DNA from: Cladophialophora immunda
Lineage: Eukaryota > Ascomycota > Eurotiomycetes > Chaetothyriales > Herpotrichiellaceae
NCBI RefSeq assembly: GCF_000835495.1
Contig: NW_015622541.1
Span: 806,001 to 870,000, forward strand
Length of the DNA: 64,000 nucleotides
Direction: 5' to 3'
The notes beneath the pieces were generated by a model. It saw only the letters and a program-made list of their open reading frames with translations. It searched no databases and was not told where the DNA came from. A program made the position numbers and the translations under genes. Each line of letters begins with the position of its first letter. Position 1 is the first letter of the stretch. Below are positions 21,532-33,840 of this stretch, piece after piece.

Positions 21532-22406
21532 CCTAGGTAGCGAGCTTGCCCTCCCTTTAGACACCTGGCAAGCTGAAGAATATTATACGAGCCAAAGACA
21601 TCTTCTGGGGTGTTACTGCCTTGCCGTGCCATTGGCACGATCCTGCGGGAGGCTATGGCACTTGTTCCTGTGTCTATCTTTGTACGCAACCACTCATCTT
21701 CAGTTTTTCTTTTCCTCGCTTGATTTTCCTTTCTTCTTCCTCTTCTCTTCCTCCTTCTCTGGTGGCGAGTGATCGGTGAGTAGGCAGGTCAGTAGCAGGT
21801 GAGACGAGGGTTGGAGGAGCGCGAGTCGCAAAGCCGTTCTGTTCTCGGTACCGAGGACTTCTAGAAGCGACACGCTTGGGGTGAGTGCCAAAGCGAGTCC
21901 CACGTGGGTTTTCACTCGGATGGGGAAGGGAGGGGGGCGCCAAGGAGTAGAAACCACCTACGCCTAGGCTCCACGTTCTGTACCACAAGCACCTACTTAA
22001 TCGAATCGCGACCACCAGTAAATAGGAACTCACCTAGCACTATCGTCCACGTGGAACACCTGGGTGTGAACGCACCAATTGGGTCGTTTAAGGTGGCACA
22101 GGTGGCATTCCGACTGTTTGCCGACTACTCGGTGCTACAACAGACGATCGAGTTATCCAGCCTTCCTGGGACAGTATGGAAGGACCTTGAGAGCGTTTCC
22201 TACATTTTGTCGTGCGTTACCCTGTGAAATACATCGCTATCCCTTATGTTCCCATATCGCGATCGCTGACCACCGGAAGCAATGGCAGTTCTCAGCGTCT
22301 GTAGTCCATGTAGCATGCCCGAATTCGCTAGCCTCCCACCATATCAAAGCCTCTTCTTTTTCATTTGAATCCACAATACGGAACAAACCCTTCCCTGCGC
22401 AACATC
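21532..22406. other. Convergent intergenic region, no gene seen
   Basis: An 875-base interval between convergent genes. It has a pyrimidine-rich patch near 21700-21760 on the plus strand but no supported gene. Confidence 0.45.
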
Positions 22407-23598
22407 TTAAGTCGGCGCTTCAGGCTTCCTCCCATAGACAAAGTGGAAATAACTGTACAGGTGGTTTCTCTTGTCCAGAAACTCATTCCGCACATTCGCC
22501 ATCAGAACCTGTGTGCTCTCGACGCTCCAGCCGAGAACCCGCGTGAGCAGAGCCAAGGTAAATGGCTCGACGGCAGCGATCATGTGCTCGCGCTCAAACA
22601 TCCCAATCTGTTTGAGCTTGGGGTCTTTGGGCCACGTCCCCACGGGCACCTTACACAACGGCGCGTCAGGAACCACTCGTCGAATGCGCGGTGCGATAGG
22701 CAGACATACCTTGTACATCTCGTCACGAACATCCACAAACCCCGCGTCGATCATGTATTGCTTCTGCAGTTTGGCAATATTGATCTTCTTGCCGAACTTC
22801 GTGCTCGCCTCGTCCACGAGCGCAATCCACTGCAGGATCGATTTACCCGTCTGCTGGATCGAGTCGTCGTCCGACCGAAGCCAGGCTTCGTACTCTTGCG
22901 CCTCGCACCATCCGCCGGGCACCAGGTGGTTCCAGACCTGCCGGTAGTATCTGGGCCAGTCGGCGACGGAGCCCCCGAGACCTCTCCAGTGAATGTAGTC
23001 GAATGCCTCCTCTGGCCGATACAGCCAGTCGCTCTCGGCGTCGTCGATGACAAACTTACAGTTGGGCGGAACCCACTTCGGCTGGATTGGGCTCAGGTCC
23101 GTCCCAATCACGACAGATTGAGGGAATTCATCAGCAAAGTCCATCGCCCATATCCCAGTCCCGGTCCCGACATCGAGCACCCGCGGCGGCGCATGCCCTA
23201 GAGGAGCGCGAAAAAGCTTGCCGCCGAGTATCAGACGAAAAATGTGGTGGAGAAGGTCCTGTCGGTCTTGCTCGGGCTCGTCGTTGGGTAGCGGGTAGGT
23301 GCCCTCGCGGAAGGCGTGGTAGCGCCGGCCATTTTCGTATTTGTAGTTCTGGATGGACGAAGTCAGCGAGGCGCTCGCTGTGGAAAGAGTGTCGAAGCCA
23401 AGGGTCGAGTCGTTGTCGTCGGATGTCTAGAGAAGAGAATGTCAGTGACAGGACGGTCCTACAAGGGTCCAGAGCCTTGAAGTCCGGTCTGCGGGTTATA
23501 CTGACGTCCACTTGGAGATGTAGATTTGGGTCTGGGGCTGCGTCCGGGATCAAAGCGCCTGGATCGGGCTGCTCAGGGTTATCTACGCTCTCCGACAT
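22407..23598 (-). CDS. LaeA-like SAM-dependent methyltransferase
   Basis: Exons 23598-23506 and 23426-22407 code for 370 residues. After an acidic disordered N-terminus, the block NYKYENGRRYHAFREGTYPL is the entry motif of the fungal LaeA/UMTA-type family. The SAM-binding loop is VLDVGTGTGIWAMDF, followed by VIGTDLSPIQPKWVPPN, the acidic-rich FVIDDAESDW and FDYIHWRGLGG. Family members range from the velvet-complex regulator LaeA to small-molecule methyltransferases in metabolite clusters. Many paralogues exist per genome, so this should not be read as LaeA itself. It is divergent from a P450, which suggests a small biosynthetic pair. Confidence 0.87.
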
Positions 23599-24405
23599 GG
23601 TGGTCCAGGCTCCAAAATTGCGCAGATACCCTCGTTCGGGCGGTGGGGAGGAAGTTGGATGACGGTGAGTGAGCGCCTGTTTCATGTATCACGACACGAG
23701 AACGACATGGCGATATGTACCGATGGCCATGCGGGATGCCGCGACACATCACCTTCCTATGGGATCTGATGCTTTGGCGATTGTCTGCATGGCCTGCCGA
23801 TAGCTTCGAACTTTGGCGCGGATGCAACGGCACTGCGCCCGTAGGCACAGTGGTTCTTCTGAGCACCGTGGCCGCCTCCGCAATCCTTCCTCGACGTCCA
23901 ATAAGCCACTGGTATCGCTTCTGGAAAGGGATGCTCATTGCTCAGACGGCAACCAAGTCGCCCTAAATCTTTGGCTTCTCCCCCCAAACTTGGGTGGGGA
24001 TTTCAGGCCAAAAGGACGTCCGGGCTGCCACGCGAGCCATCCCATTCCAACGCCTTTGACCGTCTGCAATATGCATGCTCTAACAGGCAGACCGCAGCAA
24101 AAGCAGGCCCGCTCCTCTCCGAATGCCTAGGTATGCAGCTTGCGAACACGTGTCATTCTAGCAAATCTGTGGCCTACTTGGTACACAGTAGTGACAACAA
24201 GCCTGTCCCTATCATCAGCCCACCAGCTCCCGAGCCGAGCGGGTCGTTTCCCGCGTGGATGTGGCCCAGTCCAGCCTCAATTTCGAGAGGTAATGCCATT
24301 CTCACTCTTCCCTTTGCTCTCATTCTGGGATCATCGTCGTCCATTGGGGTTTCTGATTCGCATCAATTGGGGCCTGTGTATTAATGCGATAATTCCAGTG
24401 TGAAT
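23599..24405. promoter_or_regulatory. Divergent promoter between methyltransferase and P450
   Basis: This 807-base interval lies between divergent starts. Open frames on the plus strand have no domain content. No repeated operator is evident, and the sulfatase-locus motif was not seen here. Confidence 0.45.
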
Positions 24406-26048
24406 ATGGACCGCCTGTCGAGACCCTCGATCGCCTTGCCCCTCGTCCTTTGCGTTGGATCCTGCTTGTATCTTATCGCGCTTGGAATCTACCGTCTCTA
24501 TTTCCATCCCCTGGCCAAGTTCCCTGGGCCGAAGCTCGCAGCACTCTCGAGATGGTACGAATTCTATTATGAAGTAATCCGCAAGGGCAACTTCACCCTT
24601 CACCTCCCAGCCCTTCACCGAAAATATGGTAAAGATCCGTTTTCACGATCCAGCAGACCAGCCAACTGACGATCAAGGTCCGATCATCCGAATCACGCCA
24701 GATGAACTTCATGTGGAGGACAGTGACTATTGGGACTACCTCTATTCTCGTACTGCCCGACTTGACAAGTACGAGTGGATGTCAGGGCGAATGGGCAGCG
24801 ACGGCATGATCTTCACGACTGCGAGCGCCGACCTTCACAAGCTCCGCCGAGGCGTGTTGAACCCATTCTTCTCCAAACGAAGCATCGTAAACTACCAGCC
24901 GTTTATCAGAGAAAAGATCCAGCGCCTATGCACCAAATTGGAGCAATACAAAGAGGATGGACGGATTTTGGCCATCAACCACGCATTCAGCGCCCTCGCC
25001 GGCGATGTCATTTGCCAGTACTGTTTTGGGCTTTGCTACAACCATTTGGAGTCGCCCAACTTCGAAGAGAGCTTTCACGATGCTTTTATGGCAGTGAGCG
25101 CGTTTGGCCATACCACTCTCCAATTCCCCTGGGTCACGCCTCTGCTCAACGCGCTTCCTGACAGTATTGTTGACAAGATGAATCCGGCCTTGCATATGCT
25201 TCTGGTGCTCAAGAAAGATTTCCAGAGGATAATCAGCAACATAGCTAACAGCGACCGTAAGATCGCAGAGCACGCCACCGTTTTCCACGAGGTGCTCAAC
25301 AGCAACCTCCCTGAAGGAGAAAAGACCCTGAAGCGCTTAGGCGACGAGGCCTTTGGAATCCTGGGCGCTGGCACAGAAACCACCGCCTGGGCTCTCACTC
25401 TCGCCACCTTTTACCTCATCAACCAGCCAGCAACGATGAAGCGGCTACAAGAGGAACTCAAGGCCGCGATTCCAGATCCCGCAGCCCCGCTGGACTGGCT
25501 GCGCCTTGAAGAATTGCCTTACCTCAGTGCCTGTATCAAAGAGGCGGTCCGATTATCTTATGGCGTAACTTCACGGAGTCCTCGAATTTCGCCAAATAGG
25601 CCGTTCAAATACAAGTCTTGGGAGATCCCGGCCGGCACCCCGGTCTCTATGACAATCGTCGATGTCCACAACGATGAGGCCGTGTTTCCGGATTCTCAAT
25701 CCTTCACACCAGAGCGGTGGCTGGACAATCCGAGGACGGACAACGGCTCGTCTCTTGATCGCTACTACGTTTCGTTTGGGAAGGACGCGAGGTCTTGTCT
25801 TGGGGTTAAGTGAGTACCTGTGCCAAAAGGATGTCACCTACTTCCGTGAAATTGTCTACTAACTCGAACATCCCAGCTTGGCCCATGCCGAGCTTTTTAT
25901 GGTCCTTGCTGCCATCTTCCGCCAATTCACCTTCGAGCTATACGAGACAGATGTGTCCGACGTGCGCATGGCGCATGATTTCTTTATACCCTCGCCCAAA
26001 CTGGATTCAAAGGGTGTCAGAGTCAAAGTTGTCGGGATTAACAACTAG
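24406..26048 (+). CDS. Cytochrome P450 monooxygenase
   Basis: Exons 24406-24628, 24678-25809 and 25877-26048 code for 508 residues. An N-terminal membrane anchor (about residues 9-27) precedes the hinge YFHPLAKFPGPKLAA. The I-helix motif is GAGTETTAW, the K-helix ExxR is KEAVR, and FTPERW follows. The haem loop reads FGKDARSCLG with Cys448 as ligand, followed by VNLAHAE across intron 2. The consensus is FxxGxRxCxG, so Asp replaces the first Gly. The overall style resembles trichodiene oxygenase-like fungal P450s (CYP58/related clans). The substrate is unknown. The divergent methyltransferase suggests a tailoring role in a small metabolite pathway. The first ATG after an in-frame GTG is used. 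Confidence 0.9.
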
Positions 26049-26708
26049 TCCTCCTAAGCAGGTTCCGGCCAGATGTCTGGTGTTTCCCGGAATGGATATA
26101 GATATGTATTGCTGCACCACCAGCTCAGAAATGGGGCAGCTCACAGATTGCGTCTGAACCTACTCTTCGCGGTACTCTATATCAGGATGTCGCACACTGC
26201 GCCCAGATGCGTACGATTTGCTCTCTCACTATTATCATCAGCAACCCGCTCTTCAGCGTCACTTCGTTCGAACCTTCAAATGTCTCAAGCATAGTGCAGA
26301 CTCTGAGGATGGGAGAACGTGAAACCCTCAACGAGGTAATGACGGAAACAATGCGAGAACCTTAGCGACCTTCACATACCCTGGGCCGTGAGGGGTGGTC
26401 GGTTTGGAGCTCTTCATCTGTTTCCTTAGGTCTACCTTTCGACCAGTTTAGCCCTTTGAAATGCTCGACTTAATAACTTTTCACGAGCATGTTAAGCTAA
26501 ACCGCCCTTGACCGCCTTAACTCCCCTAGTTAACCACCCACTGCACCCTACAAATATAGATAGCCACGCAAACCCCTCACACAACTCGATTCTATCCTAA
26601 CCATCGTGGACACTTGACACTGTCGTCAATCGCGCCGATCCACGACACGATATTGATCCCAGATTTGTCGTCGCCCTACCAGCTTAGAGCTAGCTATGCC
26701 ACTACACT
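26049..26708. other. Intergenic region upstream of the zinc-cluster regulator
   Basis: This 660-base gap holds the P450 3' end and the regulator promoter. It is AT-richer near 26460-26580. No gene is seen. Confidence 0.45.
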
Positions 26709-29088
26709 ATGGTTAATCTCCCAGTCAATGTCCCAAACAACCGCAGAAGCTCCGCAAAAACATGCGTCCAGTGCAGAGCTCGAAAGGTCAGTTAATGGTG
26801 CCCATGGAGTTTTCCCGACTTACAATCATTATAGGTTCGATGTGATGGACGCCCAGGTTTCTGTCGTAACTGTGAGCGACTCAGGTTCGACTGTTCTTTT
26901 CAGCGGCCGGTTGGCAGCCCAGCGTCCAACAGAGGCTACAAGGACGAAGCCCAGCTGGAGAAGAGACGGGTGCCGACCGCTTGCACCGTGTGCAGATCAC
27001 TCAAAGTTCGCTGTCCAGGGGAATTCCCCGCCTGTGAAAACTGTGTTCGAAAGAATCGGCAATGCATCTACCTCGCCCTCAAGCAGCCCAGCCACCCATC
27101 CCAACCGTGCGCTGTTCCCAGTGACGAAACGCAACAGAATGATACTCTGCCGATCCCGACAGACCTCGAGCCGAAGACTCCCTCCATCCGATCAGAGGGA
27201 GGAGTGAGTCCGCCGGAGAGGTTCTCGCCTGACTCTGGCACGGTGATCCCGTTGATTGAAGCTTACTTCGAGCACCTGTACCCTCTTCCCGCTTACGCCT
27301 TCCTGCATCGCAAGTCTCTAACTCAAAGGTACCGGGAAGGGTCGCTGGAAAGTTGCTTGATCTTAGCCCTCTGTGCGGTGACCGCCCAACGGCTACGTTT
27401 TCAACCATGCTATCCAGAATCGGTTTCAGACTGGGCTGAAAAGGCCGAGCAAGATCTCATGCACAACATCAAATCCCCTTCGATTCCTCGACTACAGGCA
27501 CTGGTCCTTGTGATCCGATATATGATCGACGTCGGCCAATTTCCCAAGGCCTTCATGCTGGCTGCCCTTGTCGGGAGGGCTGCCGCAGCATTACGTCTCT
27601 ACTCCGAGAGACCCGATCTTCCCTTTCTCACACAGGAAACGCGGCGGCGGCTGATGTGGTCCTGCGTTCTGCTTGACGGTTCTTTCTCAGTCGCCCTGAG
27701 AGAATACGAAATCTGCCCTCCAGAAGCGATTGAGATCCAGCTTCCATGTCCTGACAGAGCATTCGAAGAGGGAACACCAATGGTGACAGCACCAGTCCGA
27801 GCGGTCTCCAAGAACTCTGTCGAATTACTCGGTTTGGTTGCCGCAGCGGTGCGACTGACGGCAATTAGGAGGGATATCATGAGGTAATTATCTGGGCACG
27901 TTGAGAGCTAGACAAGAATCGTCGAGACTAACCAAGGGCAAAAGATTAACTCGGAGGCTCAAATCCCCAGGTGTCAGCTTTGTCGAGCTGATGCACTCGG
28001 TTCAATGTTTCGAAGGTGAAATGCAACGCCTCTATCAGAACTTGTCTGAGCCAAACCGCTATTCATCGCTCATGTTCACCCAATCCGAAGAGCCGGTCCG
28101 CTTGCTGTTGGTCCATCTATCTTGGCATCAAGCGCATTGCGATCTCTATCGGATCTTCTTGACAGGGTACCGCGAAGCTGCGCCGGTGTCTACGCTACAG
28201 AAGATGAACGAACAGAAGATCCTAGGCCGACAAAGTCTCTGCCTGCAACACGCCGTAGCCATTGTTCACCTCCTTGCCCAATTTTCAGAGCAATGCACTG
28301 TCCAGATCATTGATTTTGACACCGCAATTTGCGCGTACCACAGCTCACGTCTGGTCCTCCACATCGCGGGGACAAATGTTCTTGCACAAGGACCCAGTCA
28401 AGCGGATGCGCTGCAGATGGCTCGGTCCTGCGCGTCTACCCTCAAAAAATATTTTGGAACAACCGCCATGGCGGACCCTATTGTCAGTGACTCTCGCGTA
28501 TGCGCCAACGGCTGGGTACGTGCTAACACTTTGTACCAGATAAAGGATCTCGACACTATCATCACCCGGTATTCCTGCGAATGGGGCACAGAACCCGGCC
28601 CTCCACCGCAACGCGCTGAAGCAACTGGAGAAGACGACGAAGCCACACAGACCAGAACGAGGCAACAGTTCGCCATTCACAGCCTATTCCGCCAAGCCAA
28701 TTTTGACGGGGACAGCAACCATGACACGATCATATCCGAGACCACGCCTTCAATGGTCGAATTTCAGCTCGCCACAATGCCGCAAATACGGTCGAGACTG
28801 CTGGTGCCCGCGGGGTCAGGAGCAGCCACGCCGCCTGGGGGGCTTCCACATGGCGATTTGCAAAACAGCGGCAGCGAGATGACGCCCGAACAGCAACAAG
28901 CAGGACATCTACAAGCAGATCCGGCGCCCACAAGGCCGAATACGCTCGCCGACCCAATGCTGGATTACGACCGCAGTTGCGAGGAGTTGGAAAACGACAT
29001 GCAACTCGTGTTCAATCCTTGGATGGGGTTTTCGGAATCCCTCGAGTCCTACGGCCTGACGTTGACTCTGGACGAAGACTACTTCTAA
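26709..29088 (+). CDS. Fungal transcription factor with two tandem Zn2Cys6 clusters
   Basis: Exons are 26709-26786, 26835-27883 and 27978-29088, for 745 residues. The first intron lies after CRARK, a usual intron site in this family. The first cluster spans Cys19-Cys46 and the second Cys76-Cys103; both have C-x2-C-x6-C-x6-C-x2-C-x6-C spacing. The second one is complete, so this is not a split single cluster. The middle region (about 130-600) is a fungal-specific transcription factor domain, with LIEAYFEHLYPLPAYAFLHR and ETRRRLMWSCVLLD. The tail is Gln/Pro-rich and acidic, plausibly the activation region. The second intron's acceptor is my best frame-keeping choice and is uncertain. It lies next to the sulfatase locus and could be its regulator. 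Confidence 0.88.
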
Positions 29089-29437
29089 CCCCATCTGTAG
29101 ACTGAAGTCACGACGAAAGTAGAAGACAAGGGTACTAAGGCCAGAAAGATTCATCATCACTCTCAATCTCAATACTGTGATTCTTTTGACTTTCTTTGGG
29201 CCCCGATCTTGCGCACTCTCACTCAAGATGCTCTGATTCCGTGGGTCAAATTTGGGTGTTTAAAAACCGAGTTTGTGATTGAAATCTAGATTCTCCACAA
29301 AATCGCAGAATATACTGGGTAAGTAAGTTTATCTCAATCGAGCAAGATGGTTACCTATATCTACAACCCAGGTCCTGCAGACATGGGATGGAGGCGAGAC
29401 TGGCCCGGCTTCCCCCTGTAGCGAAGACCATCCATTC
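29089..29437. other. Convergent 3' spacer
   Basis: A 349-base gap between the convergent regulator and first sulfatase genes, with no gene seen. Confidence 0.45.
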
Positions 29438-31045
29438 CTATAGCTTTGCTTGGGACGCCAGAGGCGGGTGCACGGGCTCGTCCCCGATCTCGGCCATCTT
29501 GTCGTCGAGCATCTTGGTCATCTTCCGGACGACGTCCTCGTACTTGGGGTCGTGGTAGCAGTTGAACAGCTCCAGCGGGTCCTCCTCGCAGTCGAACAGC
29601 TCCCATTCCCTGGGCTGGCCGCCGGCGCGGGTGCCCTCGAGGCCGAAGCCCTCGTTGTACCAGTAGATCAGCTTGTAGCGCCGGTCGCGCACGCCGTAGT
29701 GGGCGTACGCCTCGTGGATGACGTCGCGGTGCATCCAGTACCGGTGGTACGCCACCTGCTGCCAGGCCGCGGGCGTCCGGCCCTGGAGCAGGGGCCGGAA
29801 GCTGACGCCCTGCATGTACGTCGGCCGCGGGAGGCCGGCCAGGTCGAGCCACGTGGGCGCGAAGTCGACGTTGCAGATGATGTCGTCGCACACGGCGCCC
29901 GGCCGGATCGCGCGCGGGTGCCGGATGAGGAAGGGCATCTGGAAGCTCTCCTCGTACATGAAGCGCTTGTCGAACCAGCCGTGCTCGCCGAGGAAGAAGC
30001 CCTGGTCCGACGTGTAGACGACGACCGTGTTCTCGGCCAGCCCCTGCTCGTCGAGCCAGTCGAGCATCCGCCCCACGTTGTCGTCGATGCTCTGGATCGT
30101 GCGCAGGTACCGCTGCATGTACCGCTGGAACTTGAATTCGGCCAGTTCGCCCCGGGTCTGGAAGGTGAAGACGGTCCCGTCGTCCTTGTCGATCAGCCGG
30201 AGCCGAGACACGTCTTCCGGCGCGGGGATCTTGCGGTCGAGCCACCACCACTGCGGTATCAACTTTGCGCCGACGTGGCTTCCGCCATCGGGCTGGACGA
30301 GGCCGAGGTCGTGGTACGTCAGGTCCTCCTCGACGCGCATCTTCGCAACCTCGGCGGCCCGCGCGCGGTTCTTGTAGTCGTCGGTGAAGGTGTCGGGCAG
30401 GCGGACCGGATCTTTGTAGAGGTGCTTGTGCTTTTCGTCGCATTCCCACGACCGGTGCGGTGCCTTGTGGTGGCACATCAAGAAGAACGGGCGCCGGGGG
30501 TCCCGCTTCCGCATCCAGTCGATGCTTTTGTCCGTGATGATGTCCGTGGCGTAGCCCATCTCGACCTTGTTGCCGCCCGGCTCGATGAACGTCGGGTCGA
30601 AGTACTCGCCCTGTCCCGGCAGCACCGACCAGTAGTCGAATCCCGTCGGCTCGTGCGCCTCGCCTTCTCCGAGATGCCACTTGCCCACCATCGCGGTCTG
30701 GTAGCCCCCGGTGCGCAGGTGTTTGGCCACGTTGGGGATGCGCTTGTTGATTTTGCTGTCGAGGGTCATGACGCCGTTGACGTGGTTGTGCGTGCCCGTC
30801 AGAATGGCGGCCCTGGACGGCGTGCAGATCGAGTTGGTAACGTAACAGTGATTGAACTTCATCCCTTCCGTGGCCAGGCGGTCGAGATTCGGCGTGTGGT
30901 TGATGCCCGCGCCGTAACAACCGATGGATTTCGACGCATGGTCGTCTGCCATGATGAAGATGATGTTGGGCCGACCGTCCCTTGCGTCGGCCACGTGTTG
31001 TGAGGCATGGACGCCATTCACTTCCCGCGGTTCGTGCAAAAGCAT
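29438..31045 (-). CDS. Sulfatase 1 (type I, formylglycine-dependent)
   Basis: A single exon codes for 535 residues from ATG 31045. The metal-site strand NIIFIMADDH starts near residue 27. The sulfatase signature is SICTPSRAAILTG, a canonical CxPxR with Cys74 as the residue converted to formylglycine. Also present are MVGKWHLG and the second metal motif VVYTSDQGFFLGEHGWFDK. Residues to the C-terminus (WELFDCEEDPLELFN) match the usual sulfatase C-terminal subdomain. No signal peptide is visible, so the enzyme is likely intracellular. It removes sulfate from an organic sulfate ester; the substrate is unknown. Third positions are strongly G/C, unlike sulfatases 2-4. It is divergent from sulfatase 2 across a shared promoter. 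Confidence 0.93.
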   Translation of the reverse strand: MLLHEPREVNGVHASQHVADARDGRPNIIFIMADDHASKSIGCYGAGINHTPNLDRLATEGMKFNHCYVTNSICTPSRAAILTGTHNHVNGVMTLDSKINKRIPNVAKHLRTGGYQTAMVGKWHLGEGEAHEPTGFDYWSVLPGQGEYFDPTFIEPGGNKVEMGYATDIITDKSIDWMRKRDPRRPFFLMCHHKAPHRSWECDEKHKHLYKDPVRLPDTFTDDYKNRARAAEVAKMRVEEDLTYHDLGLVQPDGGSHVGAKLIPQWWWLDRKIPAPEDVSRLRLIDKDDGTVFTFQTRGELAEFKFQRYMQRYLRTIQSIDDNVGRMLDWLDEQGLAENTVVVYTSDQGFFLGEHGWFDKRFMYEESFQMPFLIRHPRAIRPGAVCDDIICNVDFAPTWLDLAGLPRPTYMQGVSFRPLLQGRTPAAWQQVAYHRYWMHRDVIHEAYAHYGVRDRRYKLIYWYNEGFGLEGTRAGGQPREWELFDCEEDPLELFNCYHDPKYEDVVRKMTKMLDDKMAEIGDEPVHPPLASQAKL

Positions 31046-33369
<2,324 letters not shown>

Positions 33370-33840
33370 ATGACAGAGTCAAGAATCAACCAAGTGTTGA
33401 AAGTCGCCGTGATAGCTGCCGTGCGTAGTTAGTAGTAGGAGTTGTTTTGGTGTATAGCTGATGAGCAACCCCGTTTACTCGGTGTACAGTCACCGCCCCC
33501 TCGATAGCCTCACTAGTCTTGACCGATTGCCGTGGTGGGGATGCCGCAGGAACCGCTGGAGCTGTGGCCACAATTCTCCTTACCAGTCCGGAGTACAGGG
33601 GAGACGGTGGTCCCATCCGCCGCACTATTTAGGGTCCTGGTCTTCTTCGGCAATCATGTATACAGTCTCCCCAACCCCTTTTCACCAACCAGAGCATATC
33701 ATATAGAGTCGGCTTCCCCCCAAAAACAGCTACCCAATAGACTAGGTAGTCTAGGCGATCTCAATTCAGAGACTGGAACTAAGGTCAGCGCCGAAGCACT
33801 CACCATTGCAGAGTCTAGACCCAAGAGTTTCAACAGACCG
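33370..33840 (+). promoter_or_regulatory. Promoter of the GH3 gene with two degenerate motif copies
   Basis: The 471-base interval holds two imperfect copies of the locus motif in opposite orientation: GACCGATTGCCGTGG at 33521-33535 (reverse orientation, 11 of 13 core bases) and GGGGAGACGGTGG at 33598-33610 (11 of 13). They lie 230-320 bases before the start codon, the same distance range as in the neighbours. Alone they could be chance. Confidence 0.45.

Noticed and set aside
20358..21536. 392-codon plus-strand frame within the same gene
   Set aside because: Arg/Pro-rich out-of-frame translation of GC-rich coding DNA with no domain.
19789..21564. 591-codon open frame on the minus strand opposite the EthD/enol-lactonase gene
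   Set aside because: It is Arg/Gly/His-rich antisense shadow of a GC3-rich gene. The plus strand has clear domains and catalytic motifs.
29361..31003. Two long frames (519 and 517 codons) overlapping sulfatase 1
   Set aside because: Shadows created by high GC3; the sulfatase frame has complete family motifs.
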